Assembly: GCF_014174255.1 (NCBI RefSeq)
Contig: NZ_JABEQJ010000004.1
Coordinates: 123,030 to 187,029 of the forward strand
Direction: 5' to 3'
Source: Gluconacetobacter sacchari
Lineage (GTDB): Bacteria > Pseudomonadota > Alphaproteobacteria > Acetobacterales > Acetobacteraceae
Length of the DNA stretch: 64,000 nucleotides
This document shows positions 1 to 13,934 of this stretch, piece by piece; position 1 is the stretch's first letter; each line of letters opens with the position of its first letter. Under the pieces are notes generated by a model. That model saw nothing but the letters and a program-made list of their open reading frames with translations. It was not told where the DNA came from and ran no database searches. The position numbers and the translations under genes are program-made.

Positions 1-624
1 GCCGCCGAACCCCATTCGTCGCTGACGCTCAACCTGATCATCTCGACCACCATCGCGCTCTGGTCGGCCTCGGCGGCCACGCGCTCGATCATCTCCGCCG
101 TCAACATCGCCTATGGCGCGACCGAGACCAGGGGCTTCATCCGGTTCCAGGTAGTGGCGCTGGGCATGACGCTGTGCGCGATCTGCGGGGCGGTGCTGAC
201 GCTGGCGGTCATGGTGGCGCTGCCGGTCCTGATCAACTTCATCCCCGCGCGCCTCGGCCTGGCGCCCCCGCCCTGGTCGGTCGAGCTACTGGTGCAGACG
301 GGCGGCCCGCTGCTGCTGCTGCTGTTCGTCCTGGTGGCCTGCACGCTGCTCTACCGGCTCGGGCCCAGCCGCCCGGCCGCGCCGTGGCGCTGCATCCTGC
401 CCGGTTCCTGCGCGGCAACCCTGGTCTGGATCATCACCTCGGTCGGCGTCTCGTACTATATCGGCAGCATCGCCACCTACAACGCCACATACGGGCCGCT
501 GGGCGCGGTGGCGGCGACGATGATGTGGTTCTTCGTGACCGCCTATGTCGTCATGCTGGGCGCGGAACTGAACGCGGGCCTGGAAGCCGAGATCGAACAG
601 GCCGCCGCCGTCAAGACACCGTAA
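1..624 (+). CDS. YihY/BrkB family inner-membrane protein (5' truncated)
   Basis: The reading frame is open from the first base, so the gene starts upstream of the window; about 207 C-terminal residues remain. The segment carries the family pattern with SAATRSIISAVNIAYG followed by an E-x-R-x-F stretch, then four hydrophobic segments (roughly residues 55-80, 95-115, 135-160 and 170-195 of the visible part). This matches the YihY/BrkB family (once called RNase BN), inner-membrane proteins of uncertain function. An internal ATG at 154 would cut into a conserved helix and is not the start. The next gene is convergent, 18 bp away. The family call is good; the function is not known. Confidence 0.85.
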   Translation, partial: AAEPHSSLTLNLIISTTIALWSASAATRSIISAVNIAYGATETRGFIRFQVVALGMTLCAICGAVLTLAVMVALPVLINFIPARLGLAPPPWSVELLVQTGGPLLLLLFVLVACTLLYRLGPSRPAAPWRCILPGSCAATLVWIITSVGVSYYIGSIATYNATYGPLGAVAATMMWFFVTAYVVMLGAELNAGLEAEIEQAAAVKTP

Positions 625-642
625 AGACGCGGCCCCCGGCGA

Positions 643-1245
643 TCAGCGGCGGCCGGCCGCCACGCGGCGCGAGGCACGCGGCCCGGCGGCGGCCACGGCA
701 TCGGCGCTGGTGTCCGACGCCTCGGCCTGCGCGACCTCGGTGGCCGGCATCGGCCGTAGCACGACATGCGCGGTGCCGGCGTTCAGCATGCCCAGCTCCG
801 CCGCCGCGGCGGGCGACAGGTCGATGATCCGGCTGCCATGGAACGGACCACGGTCATTCACCGTCACCACCACCGAGCGACCGGTATCCTGCGAGCGCAC
901 CAAAACCCGCGTTCCCATCGGCAGGGTCGGATGCGCGGCCGTCAGCGCCCCGGGATCGAACGAGCGGCCCGACGACGTCCGGCGCAGGGACTGGCGGGCA
1001 TGGCGCGCGCGGCCGTACCAACTGGCCACCCCACGCTCGGACCAGGCCAGGGCGGATCGGCTGGCCATCGCCAGGTCGTGCGACCGGCGCGCCAGCGCCG
1101 CGTGAACCGACGCCGCCCATGCCGTCACCGGGTGACCGGCCGCCGGCGCGGTATCGGCATCCCCGGCCCCGCCCCGCGCATGGGCGGCGGACATGAAGAA
1201 AACCAGGCACAGCAGCGACAGCATCGTCCGCGCTCCGGTCCGCAT
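643..1245 (-). CDS. rlpA: RlpA-like septal ring / rare lipoprotein A family protein
   Basis: A protein of about 200 residues with an N-terminal signal peptide (hydrophobic core LSLLCLVFFMSAAHA, predicted cleavage after AHA) and one RlpA double-psi beta-barrel domain at about residues 70-165. The domain is marked by GVASWYGRA, LTAAHPTLPMGTRVLV, VNDRGPF and IIDLSPAAAAELGM. RlpA proteins are lytic transglycosylases or wall-binding proteins acting on denuded glycan strands. No C-terminal SPOR domain follows, so this is a short form. Start choice is uncertain: ATG at 1245 gives a charged n-region, ATG at 1224 has a better-spaced GGAG, and ATG at 1320 would add 25 residues. The gene is divergent from aroQ. 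Confidence 0.8.
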   Translation of the reverse strand: MRTGARTMLSLLCLVFFMSAAHARGGAGDADTAPAAGHPVTAWAASVHAALARRSHDLAMASRSALAWSERGVASWYGRARHARQSLRRTSSGRSFDPGALTAAHPTLPMGTRVLVRSQDTGRSVVVTVNDRGPFHGSRIIDLSPAAAAELGMLNAGTAHVVLRPMPATEVAQAEASDTSADAVAAAGPRASRRVAAGRR

Positions 1246-1564
1246 TCCTCGTCGTGTCCGGTTCAATTTCAATGCGCTTTCAGTCCTCTTGGGATGAGCC
1301 AACCAGTATCGTGTGATCATAGAGCAGTCCCGACGCCACAGAGTCCAGTCTTTTCCGTCACGATGACCGGCGCGAAAGGCCCCAAGACGGCCCAACCGCC
1401 CTGTTTTCCCACGCCGGATTCCATTTCCACGATGAATTATGGCAATTTTCAGCCTTTCATTACTGCCGGCCCGCGGCGCGCCGTTCCCTGGCGCCCGGCA
1501 TCCGGCCGCACCCGCCGCGATCATTCTCTTGGAACCGGCCGAAGGGCGTGCTACGGCGCCTGTG
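1246..1564. other. Intergenic region between rlpA-like gene and aroQ
   Basis: About 320 bp between two divergent start codons. It is visibly richer in A+T than its surroundings, notably around 1260-1285 and 1425-1465, as expected for a divergent promoter region. Frames can be read through it on both strands (including an N-terminal extension of each neighbour), but none has a family match or a convincing ribosome-binding site. I see no repeat, RNA gene or clear hairpin. Confidence 0.5.
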
Positions 1565-2023
1565 ATGATAAAGCGCCCTCTGATCGCGGTCCTGAACGGA
1601 CCCAACCTGAACATGCTCGGAATGCGCCAGCCGGAAGTCTATGGCCGCGCGACCCTGGACGACGTGGAACAGATCTGCATCCAGGCCGCCGAACGGCTGG
1701 ATGTCGCGATCGATTTCCGCCAGACCAACGGCGAGGGCGAGCTGGTGTCGTGGGTCCAGGAATGCCGCAACCGCGCGCAGGGGATCGTTATCAATCCGGC
1801 CGCCTACGGCCACACCTCCATCGCCCTGCTCGACGCGCTGCTGGCCGTCGAGCTGCCGGTGATCGAGGTCCATATCTCCAACATTCACCGCCGCGAGGAT
1901 TTCCGCCATCATACCTATTGCTCCCGTGCCGCCGCAGGCGTGATCTGCGGTCTGGGAGTGCGTGGCTATGCAATGGCGCTTCAGGCGATGACCGACATGA
2001 TTCTGGACGAGAACGATCGATGA
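1565..2023 (+). CDS. aroQ: 3-dehydroquinate dehydratase, type II
   Basis: A 152-residue protein, the usual length for the dodecameric type II enzyme, which converts 3-dehydroquinate to 3-dehydroshikimate in the shikimate pathway. The N-terminal LNGPNLNMLGMRQPEVYG carries the catalytic Tyr26, and EVHISNIHRRE carries His103. INPAAYGHTS, a substrate-binding segment, is present. The frame is open upstream to 1439, but homology begins at MIKRPLIAVLNGPN, so ATG 1565 is chosen although its ribosome site is weak. Its stop overlaps the accB start (ATGA), and aroQ-accB-accC is a common alphaproteobacterial order. Confidence 0.97.
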   Translation: MIKRPLIAVLNGPNLNMLGMRQPEVYGRATLDDVEQICIQAAERLDVAIDFRQTNGEGELVSWVQECRNRAQGIVINPAAYGHTSIALLDALLAVELPVIEVHISNIHRREDFRHHTYCSRAAAGVICGLGVRGYAMALQAMTDMILDENDR

Positions 2024-2459
2024 GCCGACTGCTCGTGGACGCGGATGCCATTCGGGCATTGGCTGAAATTCTGACCGAAACCGGCCTGACCGAGATCGAG
2101 ATCGCGGAGAAGGACAACCGCATCCGCGTGGCCCGCGCCGCCCCCGGCGTGATCCACGCCGTGCCGGCGGCCGCCCCGGCCCCGGCGGTGCCCGTCGCCG
2201 CCGCGCCGGCCGATCCGGCCAAGCACCCGGGCGCCGTGACCAGCCCGATGGTCGGCGTCGCCTACCTGACGCCCGACCCCAGCTCGCCCCCCTTCGTCAC
2301 CGAGGGGCAGAGCGTCACCGCCGGCCAGACCCTGATGCTGATCGAGGCGATGAAAACCTTCAACCAGATCAAGGCCCCCCGCGCCGGCACGCTCAGGAAG
2401 CTGCTGGTCGCCTCGGGCGATCCGGTCGAGTTCGGCGAAGCCCTGGCCATCATAGAGTA

Positions 2460-2460
<1 letters not shown>
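2020..2460 (+). CDS. accB: Biotin carboxyl carrier protein of acetyl-CoA carboxylase
   Basis: A 146-residue BCCP subunit. The N-terminal helical region (1-40) is followed by an Ala/Pro-rich flexible linker (about 41-70) and a biotinyl domain (about 72-146) with the biotinylation motif EAMK, Lys112. It carries the biotin that AccC carboxylates and from which the carboxyltransferase makes malonyl-CoA, the first committed step of fatty acid synthesis. The start overlaps the aroQ stop by four bases and its own stop overlaps the accC start by one base, so the three genes look translationally coupled. Confidence 0.97.
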
Positions 2461-3803
<1,343 letters not shown>

Positions 3804-3804
3804 C

Positions 3805-3826
3805 GGCAGGGGGCTTTGCCCCTGCC
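3805..3826. terminator. Hairpin between convergent accC and FUSC gene
   Basis: The perfect 8-bp arms GGCAGGGG and CCCCTGCC surround a 6-base loop, directly after the accC stop and just before the stop of the opposing FUSC gene. The position suits a bidirectional terminator, though there is no clear T tract. Confidence 0.55.
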
Positions 3827-3833
3827 ATCCCTC

Positions 3834-6074
3834 TCAGCCAAACGCCGCGTCCAGATACGGGCTCGACGCGTCGAAGAACATCCGGTTGGCCTGCAATTCG
3901 TAGGAAATCACGTTCAGGCTGGCCAGGGCGCGGTCCATTTCCATCCGCACGCCCAGATTGGCCTCGTGCCCGGCCTCGGCCGCGATCCGGTGGCTGGCCA
4001 GCTCGGCCGCGCGGGCGGTCCGGCCGTAATGGCCGCCATAGCGGCCGCTGAACTGTTCCATGCGCCCCATCATCGCCGCGATCACCTGGCTGGCCGAGGC
4101 CGGCAGCAGGTTGCGCGCCAGAAGCCGGCGCAGGCGGATCACGTTCAGCCCGATCGTCATCGCCGACAGCGTGCCTTGCAGATAGGCGTCGATCACCGGC
4201 TCGGGCGTATCCCCGGCATTGGTCAGCAGGCGCACGAAGCGGTCCACATTCCGTTCGACCACGAAAAGCGTGGTCGGCAGGCTGGGCGAGCGGGCCAGAT
4301 GCCGCAGCCCTTTCAGGATCTCGGCGCGCATCTGCCAGCGCATGGCACCGATATCGTTGGGCAGCACCAGCCGGAACGTCCACATCGCATACCACAGCGC
4401 CAGGATCAGGGGCATGGCGGTGTTGAAGAACGTGATTTCATCCAGCCGCCCCTGATTGTCCGGCCCCAGCAGGATGGGCAGGAACAGATTATAGGACACG
4501 GCGGCGAGGATGATGGTCGGATAGGCGAAGGCCAGCCCGCCCGCCAGCATCGGCAGGCTGAGGCACAGGGCCAGGATTTCGAAGGTCGACGGCGTCGCCA
4601 GCGCCCACAGCACCAGCACCGCCGACACGCCCACCGCCCACAGCGCCCCGGTCAGGAAGGCCTGCGTCGCCAGGGCCGGCTTTTCCAGCGTCGAGAACAG
4701 GCTGCACACGATCGAGACGAACATCAGGAACAGCAGCCCGACCGACCAGCCGGTGGCGATCCAGATCACCCCGGCGCCGAAAATGGTGATCGAGGCCCGC
4801 AGGCTGTTGGCGCCCGCCAGGCGCCAGTCGCGGAACGTCTTGATACGATAATGAAAATGATCGTGCGGCAGGGGGTGCAGGCTGGCCTCGAACTGGGTAA
4901 TCGCCCCTTCCAGGTCCTCCAGCATCGCATCCAGCGCATGATGCAGCATGCGCTGCCATTGCAGGCCGCGCGCCTGCTCCTCCGGCGCCGGGGCGACGCC
5001 GTCGCTGCCCATCTCCGCGCTCAGCGAATCCGCGATCTCCTGGCGGCAGGTCGCGCGCAGGCCCGCCAGTTGCAGCAGGCTGGGCTGGATGTCCCCCGCT
5101 TCCAGCCGCGCGGGCAACGCCAGCAGAAACCCGCGCACCGACCCGGCCGTCCGGTCGAACAGATCGCCCGCCGTGTGACCGGGCATGTGCAGCAGCGCCG
5201 ACAGGTCCAGCCCGCGTGACAGCAGCACCGCCACCTGTGCCAACGCGGCGCGGGCATGGTCGCCCTCATGGCCGTGATGCCGGCCCAGCTCGACCTCGGC
5301 GAACTCGATCTGGTCGCTCAGCGAGGTAATGGTCGAAAACACGCCCCGCGCCCGGGTCAGCGCCTGCCCGTCGCCGCCCAGCAGGTCCGCCAGCGCGCGC
5401 GCGGCCCCATCAATCGCGGTCAGGAAATTATGCGCCAGCCGGTCGCGCGCCCGCTCGCCCAGCCGGAACTGGAACAGCGACGACACCGTCGATTCCAGCA
5501 CGATGCCCAGCACGATATAGGTGGCGCGCGCCATGGCGATCTGGAAGATATGCTGCGGGTCGGCAATGCCGTCCAGCGCGATGATGGCATAGGTAAAGCC
5601 GCTGGCCCGCATCCCGTGGATGCGATAGTTGGTCATGGTCGCGGGGCCCGGCAGCAGCGTGCCCACGAAACAGAACAGCCCGATCCCGACCGCCAGCAGC
5701 AGGATGAACAGCAGCGGCGATTGCGGACAGGCCGCCACCAGCCCCACGGCGAAGATCGTGCCGACGACCATGCCGAACAGATGCCAGCGCGCCTTGGCGA
5801 CGCTCTTGCCGCGCGAGCCCTGCGCGACCATCCACACCGTCAGGGCCGCCCATTGCGGGCTGCCCAGTTCCCACCACAGCGCGATGCCCAGCGCGATCAG
5901 CGAGGTGATCGTGGTCCGCAGCGCATAGCCGAACGTCATCAGGTCGGGAGCATAGAGCCAGCGCAGATGGTCCTGCCGGACGGGAAATCCCGACCAGAGC
6001 CGGGACCACAGATCGCGCAGCCGCGCCAGGTCAGGGGTCAGCGACGGCTCGCGGCTCTTCATCCCGGCATCCAA
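3834..6074 (-). CDS. FUSC family membrane protein, putative aromatic-acid/toxic-compound exporter
   Basis: A 746-residue protein with the two-part architecture of the AaeB/FUSC family. Two blocks of hydrophobic helices (about residues 45-190 and 395-545) are separated by a soluble region of some 200 residues, and a soluble C-terminal tail follows. The conserved FUSC block PQWAALTVWMVAQGSRGKSVAKARWHLFG pattern is split here across residues 73-102. Family members export aromatic carboxylic acids or other toxic compounds through the inner membrane, often with membrane-fusion partners; none lies adjacent. ATG 6074 or the ATG four codons later could be the start. A second, shorter FUSC-like gene lies at 23670-24743. 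Confidence 0.85.
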   Translation of the reverse strand: MDAGMKSREPSLTPDLARLRDLWSRLWSGFPVRQDHLRWLYAPDLMTFGYALRTTITSLIALGIALWWELGSPQWAALTVWMVAQGSRGKSVAKARWHLFGMVVGTIFAVGLVAACPQSPLLFILLLAVGIGLFCFVGTLLPGPATMTNYRIHGMRASGFTYAIIALDGIADPQHIFQIAMARATYIVLGIVLESTVSSLFQFRLGERARDRLAHNFLTAIDGAARALADLLGGDGQALTRARGVFSTITSLSDQIEFAEVELGRHHGHEGDHARAALAQVAVLLSRGLDLSALLHMPGHTAGDLFDRTAGSVRGFLLALPARLEAGDIQPSLLQLAGLRATCRQEIADSLSAEMGSDGVAPAPEEQARGLQWQRMLHHALDAMLEDLEGAITQFEASLHPLPHDHFHYRIKTFRDWRLAGANSLRASITIFGAGVIWIATGWSVGLLFLMFVSIVCSLFSTLEKPALATQAFLTGALWAVGVSAVLVLWALATPSTFEILALCLSLPMLAGGLAFAYPTIILAAVSYNLFLPILLGPDNQGRLDEITFFNTAMPLILALWYAMWTFRLVLPNDIGAMRWQMRAEILKGLRHLARSPSLPTTLFVVERNVDRFVRLLTNAGDTPEPVIDAYLQGTLSAMTIGLNVIRLRRLLARNLLPASASQVIAAMMGRMEQFSGRYGGHYGRTARAAELASHRIAAEAGHEANLGVRMEMDRALASLNVISYELQANRMFFDASSPYLDAAFG

Positions 6075-6187
6075 GCTCCTGCACCGCGCCCGGCGCCGGA
6101 CGATGGCTTCGTTTCCCTTATTAAATCACCGCGCCATCCGCCGACAGAGCACCGAACCGAATAACAGGGGTCATGAAACCGTATCCC

Positions 6188-6209
6188 TCCGCCCGCCCGC
6201 GCGGGCGGA
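6188..6209. terminator. Hairpin downstream of apt
   Basis: Perfect 9-bp arms (TCCGCCCGC / GCGGGCGGA) with a 4-base loop lie 10 bp past the apt stop on the minus strand. No long T tract follows, so this is a terminator by position and stem strength only. Confidence 0.5.
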
Positions 6210-6218
6210 AGCCGGCTG

Positions 6219-6749
6219 TCAGTCGTCGTAGGAAACCAGCGCCCTGACCGGCACGTCCAGCCGCGCGCGGCCGCCCAGCGCCGTCAGTTCCACCAGCACC
6301 GACGCGCCCACGACGTTGGCGCCGACCTTGCGCAGCAGCGCGATCGACGCCGCCAGCGTGCCGCCGGTCGCCAGCAGGTCGTCCATCACCACCACGCGTT
6401 GGCCCGGCACGATGGCATCGGCCTGGATGTGCAGCGTGTCGCTGCCATATTCCAGCTCATAGGAATGGGCCACCGTCTCGCCCGGCAGCTTGCCCGGCTT
6501 GCGCAGCATCACCAAGCCGCAGCCCAGCCGGCTGGCCAGCGGGGCAGCGGTCAGGAAGCCGCGCGACTCGATCGCGGCCAGCATGTCCGGCGCCCAGGGG
6601 GCCACCGCATGCGTCACCCGGCCCATCGCCACCTGCCACGCATCGGCGTTCCGCATCAGGGTGGAGATATCGTAGAACAGGATGCCGGGCTTCGGAAAAT
6701 CCGGAATGCCGCGAATATGCTGTTTCAGATCCATCGTGGCGGTCGTCAT
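6219..6749 (-). CDS. apt: Adenine phosphoribosyltransferase
   Basis: About 176 residues, the typical APRT size. It salvages adenine with PRPP to give AMP. The N-terminal block [19 protein letters not shown] and the PRPP-binding motif [13 protein letters not shown] (near residues 118-130) are both clear, as is the IESRGF segment of the active-site loop. Four in-frame ATGs are possible (6788, 6767, 6749, 6734). The longest would begin only 6 bp after a strong GC hairpin, and homology starts at MDLKQHIRG, so 6749 or 6734 is preferred. Confidence 0.93.
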   Translation of the reverse strand: MTTATMDLKQHIRGIPDFPKPGILFYDISTLMRNADAWQVAMGRVTHAVAPWAPDMLAAIESRGFLTAAPLASRLGCGLVMLRKPGKLPGETVAHSYELEYGSDTLHIQADAIVPGQRVVVMDDLLATGGTLAASIALLRKVGANVVGASVLVELTALGGRARLDVPVRALVSYDD

Positions 6750-6794
6750 ATCGGTGCCCAAACCCATCCCGTAATAAGCTGATCCCATGGCGGA

Positions 6795-6825
6795 ACCCGG
6801 CCCGGACCTTCCGTCCGGGCCGGGT
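6795..6825. terminator. Strong GC hairpin downstream of the Bcr-type MFS gene
   Basis: A perfect 13-bp stem (ACCCGGCCCGGAC / GTCCGGGCCGGGT) with a 5-base loop sits about 60 bp after the stop of the MFS gene and just upstream of apt, both on the minus strand. It has no T tract but is one of the most stable hairpins here. It argues that apt has its own promoter between this hairpin and its start. Confidence 0.6.
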
Positions 6826-6886
6826 CGGAACCGTCGCGCCTGTAGCTAGCCGCCGCCACCGTCGCCCGCAAGCCCGGCGGGCGACC

Positions 6887-8209
6887 TCAATGGATGGCCG
6901 GCGGGGCGGCCGGCGCCGCGTCGTCCGCCTCCCCCGCCGGGCGCGCGGGCCGCAGCAGGACCATCAGCAGCATGATGACGGCGCCCAGCAGCATCACGCC
7001 GGCCATCGGCACGGGCGTGGTCCGCGGCAGCATGCCGACCAGGGCCCCGGCGATCGCCCCCAGCACATATTGCAGCGTGCCGATGAAGGCCGAGGCGCTG
7101 CCGGCCAGGCGCGGATGGTCGGCCATCGCCCCCACGGTGGCGTTCGGCCCGATGATGCCGGTCGTGCCCAGGGCGACCATCATCGCCAGGACCAGCGGCA
7201 CCAATTCCAGCCCGTGCGGCATCTTGCCGCCATGGATGGCGAACGCCATGACGACCGACACCACCAGCATCCCCACCGTGCCCAGCACGGCGGTGCTCAC
7301 CGACAGGCCGAGAATGCGCCCGGCATCGATCCGCCCCACCAGCACGCCGTTCAACTGCGACGCCCCGATCATGCAGGCGGCGAAGACGCCGAACAGCATG
7401 CCGAATCCCGCCGGCGTGAAGCCGAACAGATGGATGAAGACCGACGGCGCGGCCGACAGATAGGTAAACGACATGAACGCGCCGAATCCGGCGATCATGG
7501 CATTGGTGATGAACCCCCGGTCCCGCGCCAGCATCCCATAGCGGCTGGCCAGCGCGAGGGGCGGCATGATGCTGCGCTCGCGCTCCGGCAGGGTCTCGGG
7601 CAGCACCCGCGCCACCAGGACGGTACAGATCAGCCCATAGGCCGCCGAGGCCCAGAAGATCGACCGCCAGCTGGTAAAGGACAGCACGAAGCCGCCCAAC
7701 GTCGGCGCCAGCACCGGCACCACCCCCATGACCAGCACCAGCCGCGACATCATGCGCGCCGCCTCGTTGCCGTAGGAGATATCGCGCACGCAGGCGCTGG
7801 GGATCACCAGGCTGGCCGACGCCCCCAGCGACGCCAGCAGGCGAAAGCTGGAAAAGGTCCAGATATCGGCCGCCATGGCGCAGCCGACCGAGGCCAGCGT
7901 ATAGACCAGCGTGCCCAGCAGCATGGGCATGCGCCGCCCGAACCGGTCGGACAGCGGCCCCATCGTGATCTGCCCGACCGCGAGGCCGACGAACCAGATC
8001 GCCAGGGTCATTTCCGCCGAGCCCGCGGGCGCGCGCAGGGACGCTTCCAGCGCCGGAAAGGCGGGAAGATAGATATCCGTCGATACCGGCCCCACCGCGG
8101 TCAGAAACCCCAGCAGGATAGCGATCCAGTTCATGGACCGGGAGGCGAAGGCGGTGGCAGGGGCATCGTCGGATCTCACGGCTATCGCGGATGGCGCCAT
8201 CGGCGGCAC
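6887..8209 (-). CDS. Multidrug efflux MFS transporter, Bcr/CflA type
   Basis: A 440-residue protein with 12 predicted transmembrane helices. It has the drug:H+ antiporter-1 features: VGPVSTDIYLPAFPAL in TM1, motif A GPLSDRFGRRMPML between TM2 and TM3, and the antiporter motif C-like VMGVVPVLAPTLGGFV in TM5. Bcr/CflA relatives export bicyclomycin, chloramphenicol, cysteine or sulfonamides; the substrate cannot be read from sequence. An Ala-rich polar tail ends the protein. The upstream region is shared with nothing obvious, since the next gene upstream is also on the minus strand. Confidence 0.88.
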   Translation of the reverse strand: MPPMAPSAIAVRSDDAPATAFASRSMNWIAILLGFLTAVGPVSTDIYLPAFPALEASLRAPAGSAEMTLAIWFVGLAVGQITMGPLSDRFGRRMPMLLGTLVYTLASVGCAMAADIWTFSSFRLLASLGASASLVIPSACVRDISYGNEAARMMSRLVLVMGVVPVLAPTLGGFVLSFTSWRSIFWASAAYGLICTVLVARVLPETLPERERSIMPPLALASRYGMLARDRGFITNAMIAGFGAFMSFTYLSAAPSVFIHLFGFTPAGFGMLFGVFAACMIGASQLNGVLVGRIDAGRILGLSVSTAVLGTVGMLVVSVVMAFAIHGGKMPHGLELVPLVLAMMVALGTTGIIGPNATVGAMADHPRLAGSASAFIGTLQYVLGAIAGALVGMLPRTTPVPMAGVMLLGAVIMLLMVLLRPARPAGEADDAAPAAPPAIH

Positions 8210-8378
8210 TCCATTAGAGATCGTCGGGACCTAGTATCTCAGCGCGTCCCCGATTTTCATCATATAAATACTGTAAGGCTGCATTTCGTCGGACGCGGTG
8301 CATACGCGCAACAACACCCGGCGGCGCAACCCGCCGCGACCGATCAGAGCGGCGGAACAGGGCCGCAAGATGGCGCGC

Positions 8379-9095
8379 TCACGGCGTATCGGAGGCATGG
8401 CCAGTGACATCACCGGTTCCATCGCCCCGCCGCGCCATGCGCCGCGCCAGCCACAGGCCCAGCGCGCCCGACCCCGCGAACAGCAGCGCCGCCAGCGCCA
8501 CCTGCCAACCATGGCCGATCCGCGCCCCGCCCCCCAGCAGGACGAACACGACCGTCTGCGGCAGGCTGCCCAGCAGCGTCGCCAGCATGAACGGCGCGAA
8601 TCCCGCCCCCGACACCCCGGCCAGCAGGTTCAGCATCAGGGCCGAGCCCACGGGCAGCAGGCGCATGGTCAGGATCGCGGTGAAAGGATGCGCGGTCACG
8701 ACGCCGTCCAGCCGGGCCAGCCGCCCGGCCAGGCGCCGCCGGACGCCCGCCCGCCCCACGCTCCGCGCCCAGCCGAATCCGCAGGCCGCCCCCGTCAGCG
8801 TCGCCAGGCTGGCAAGGACGGTGCCCTCCCCCGCGCCATAGGCCACCCCGGCGGCGAAACAGACCAGTTGGCGCGGCAGCCCCACGGCGCACATCGCCGA
8901 GCCGGCCAGCAGAAAGACCACCCGCCCCCCCACGCCGCCGCGCAGCAGCGCGGTATCGCCCAGCACGCCGCGCAGGCCGGGCGCATGGCGCAGGGCCAGC
9001 CCCACCGCCACACACGCCGCCACCATCAGCGCCGGCCGCGCCAGCGCCGCCGGCCCGCCGGCACGGGCGGGCAGGACGGCCTCGCGGTCCGTCAT
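8379..9095 (-). CDS. TVP38/TMEM64 (DedA-like, SNARE-associated) membrane protein
   Basis: About 238 residues with several hydrophobic segments. The DedA/VTT-type core around residues 75-185 includes GLPRQLVCFAAGVAYGAGEG and, later, MRLLPVGSALMLNLLAGVSG, which resemble the paired reentrant segments of this family. TVP38/TMEM64 proteins are thought to act in lipid or ion homeostasis in the inner membrane. ATG 9095 (MTDREAV) has a GGAG upstream; an ATG at 9152 would add 19 residues of low-complexity sequence. The gene is divergent from ctaA, 116 bp away. Confidence 0.78.
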   Translation of the reverse strand: MTDREAVLPARAGGPAALARPALMVAACVAVGLALRHAPGLRGVLGDTALLRGGVGGRVVFLLAGSAMCAVGLPRQLVCFAAGVAYGAGEGTVLASLATLTGAACGFGWARSVGRAGVRRRLAGRLARLDGVVTAHPFTAILTMRLLPVGSALMLNLLAGVSGAGFAPFMLATLLGSLPQTVVFVLLGGGARIGHGWQVALAALLFAGSGALGLWLARRMARRGDGTGDVTGHASDTP

Positions 9096-9211
9096 GCCGG
9101 GCGCGGCTCCGCGCGGGAAAGGAGGCACGGCGTCAGGTCCCAGGGGCACCACATGGGCCCTGCACTAGCATCGGCTTGCGACCGGCGGCAAGGCGGGTCT
9201 AAATCGAGCGC

Positions 9212-10312
9212 ATGTCCGCACGCACCCTCCCGCAATTCGCCGCCCGCCGCGACACGGCCTCGTCCATTGCCCTCCGCGACCGGCGGCGCGTCTCGACCTG
9301 GCTGTTCGTCCTCTGCTTCATGCTGCTCGGCATGATCGCGCTGGGCGGCTATACCCGCCTGACGGGCTCCGGCCTGTCGATCATGGACTGGCGTCCGGTG
9401 ACGGGCATCATCCCGCCGCTGTCCCACGCGGAATGGGAGCGCCAGTTCGCGCTCTACCGCACCATCCCGCAATACAGGATCCTGCATGACGGGTTCGGGC
9501 TCGCCGGCTTCCAGCAGATCTTCTGGGCGGAATGGACGCACCGGTTCTGGGGCCGCCTGATCGGACTGGTGCTCCTGGTGCCGCTGATCTGGTTCGCCAT
9601 GACGGGCGCCCTCACACGCGGCCTGACCGCGCGGCTGCTGCTGCTCTTCGTGGCGGGCGGCCTGCAAGGCGCGATCGGCTGGTTCATGGTCGCCTCGGGC
9701 TTCGACGCCAACAGCACGGCGGTCGAGCCGGTACGCCTGGTGCTGCACCTGGCCTGCGCCCTCGCGCTCTACGTCGCCATCCTGTGGACGGCGCTGTCGG
9801 TCCGCGCGCCCGCCGCCCCCTTCATTCCCGCGACGGTCGCGGTGGTGCGGACCAGGCGGCTGGTCTGGGCGTCCACCCTCCTGATCGGCCTCACCATCAT
9901 CGCCGGCGGCTTCACCGCCGGCACGCACGCGGGCTTCGCCTACAACACCTTCCCGCTGATGGAAGGGCATCTGGTCCCGCAGGGCTATGCCAAACTCTCG
10001 CCCTTCTGGCTCAACTGGGTCGCCAACATCCCCGCCGTCCAGTTCGATCACCGGCTGCTGGCCACCGTGACCGCGCTGGTGATCGGCGCCACGCTCCTGT
10101 CCGGCCTGCGCACGCCCCAACTGGGCAAGCCGGTGCAGGACGTGCTGATGCTGCTGGGCTGGGCGGTGCTGATCCAGTACGCCCTGGGCGTCACCACCCT
10201 GCTGCTGGTCGTGCCCGCCTGGGCCGGCACCGTGCATCAGACCTGGGCCGCCATCCTGCTGACCGTCGCCATCGTGGCATTGCACCGTCTACGCGGCGTC
10301 GGCCGCACCTGA
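9212..10312 (+). CDS. ctaA: Heme A synthase (COX15/CtaA)
   Basis: A 366-residue inner-membrane protein with about eight transmembrane helices. It oxidises the C8 methyl of heme O to give heme A for aa3-type cytochrome oxidase. Diagnostic segments are [21 protein letters not shown] near the N terminus, [12 protein letters not shown] with a heme-ligand histidine, FDHRLLA and TVHQTWA near the C terminus. It is the COX15-like alphaproteobacterial type, about 60 residues longer than the Bacillus enzyme. No oxidase structural genes are adjacent. Confidence 0.95.
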   Translation: MSARTLPQFAARRDTASSIALRDRRRVSTWLFVLCFMLLGMIALGGYTRLTGSGLSIMDWRPVTGIIPPLSHAEWERQFALYRTIPQYRILHDGFGLAGFQQIFWAEWTHRFWGRLIGLVLLVPLIWFAMTGALTRGLTARLLLLFVAGGLQGAIGWFMVASGFDANSTAVEPVRLVLHLACALALYVAILWTALSVRAPAAPFIPATVAVVRTRRLVWASTLLIGLTIIAGGFTAGTHAGFAYNTFPLMEGHLVPQGYAKLSPFWLNWVANIPAVQFDHRLLATVTALVIGATLLSGLRTPQLGKPVQDVLMLLGWAVLIQYALGVTTLLLVVPAWAGTVHQTWAAILLTVAIVALHRLRGVGRT

Positions 10313-10394
10313 GAGGCCGGGCGGAAACGCGCGCTGGTGGCACGCCGCCGCGCGCCACTCTCGCCGCCCAGCCTCTCCCACGCCCCGGTCCACT

Positions 10395-12230
<1,836 letters not shown>

Positions 12231-12459
12231 CACCAGACGGGAAATCCTCGTTCGATCAGGACCTTGGCAGGGCAGAATGCCCCGTCGAGGCCAAAGGTGC
12301 ATGAAAAAACGACCCGCATGGCCTGAAGTTCATCCCCCGGACGGGCGACGGCGCCACTGGTCAAGCGTGCGCTTTCGTCCCACATCGGATTACGATTACG
12401 AATCCCGGCAGAGCATCCCGCATCCTGCCCGCCCGCGCACCGTCCGGAGTCCGCCTTTC

Positions 12460-13920
<1,461 letters not shown>

Positions 13921-13934
13921 AGGGCGATATCATC

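Noticed and set aside
3816..5219. A 467-codon frame antisense to the FUSC gene
   Set aside because: Low-complexity His/Gln/Arg-rich translation; the opposite strand encodes a convincing membrane protein.
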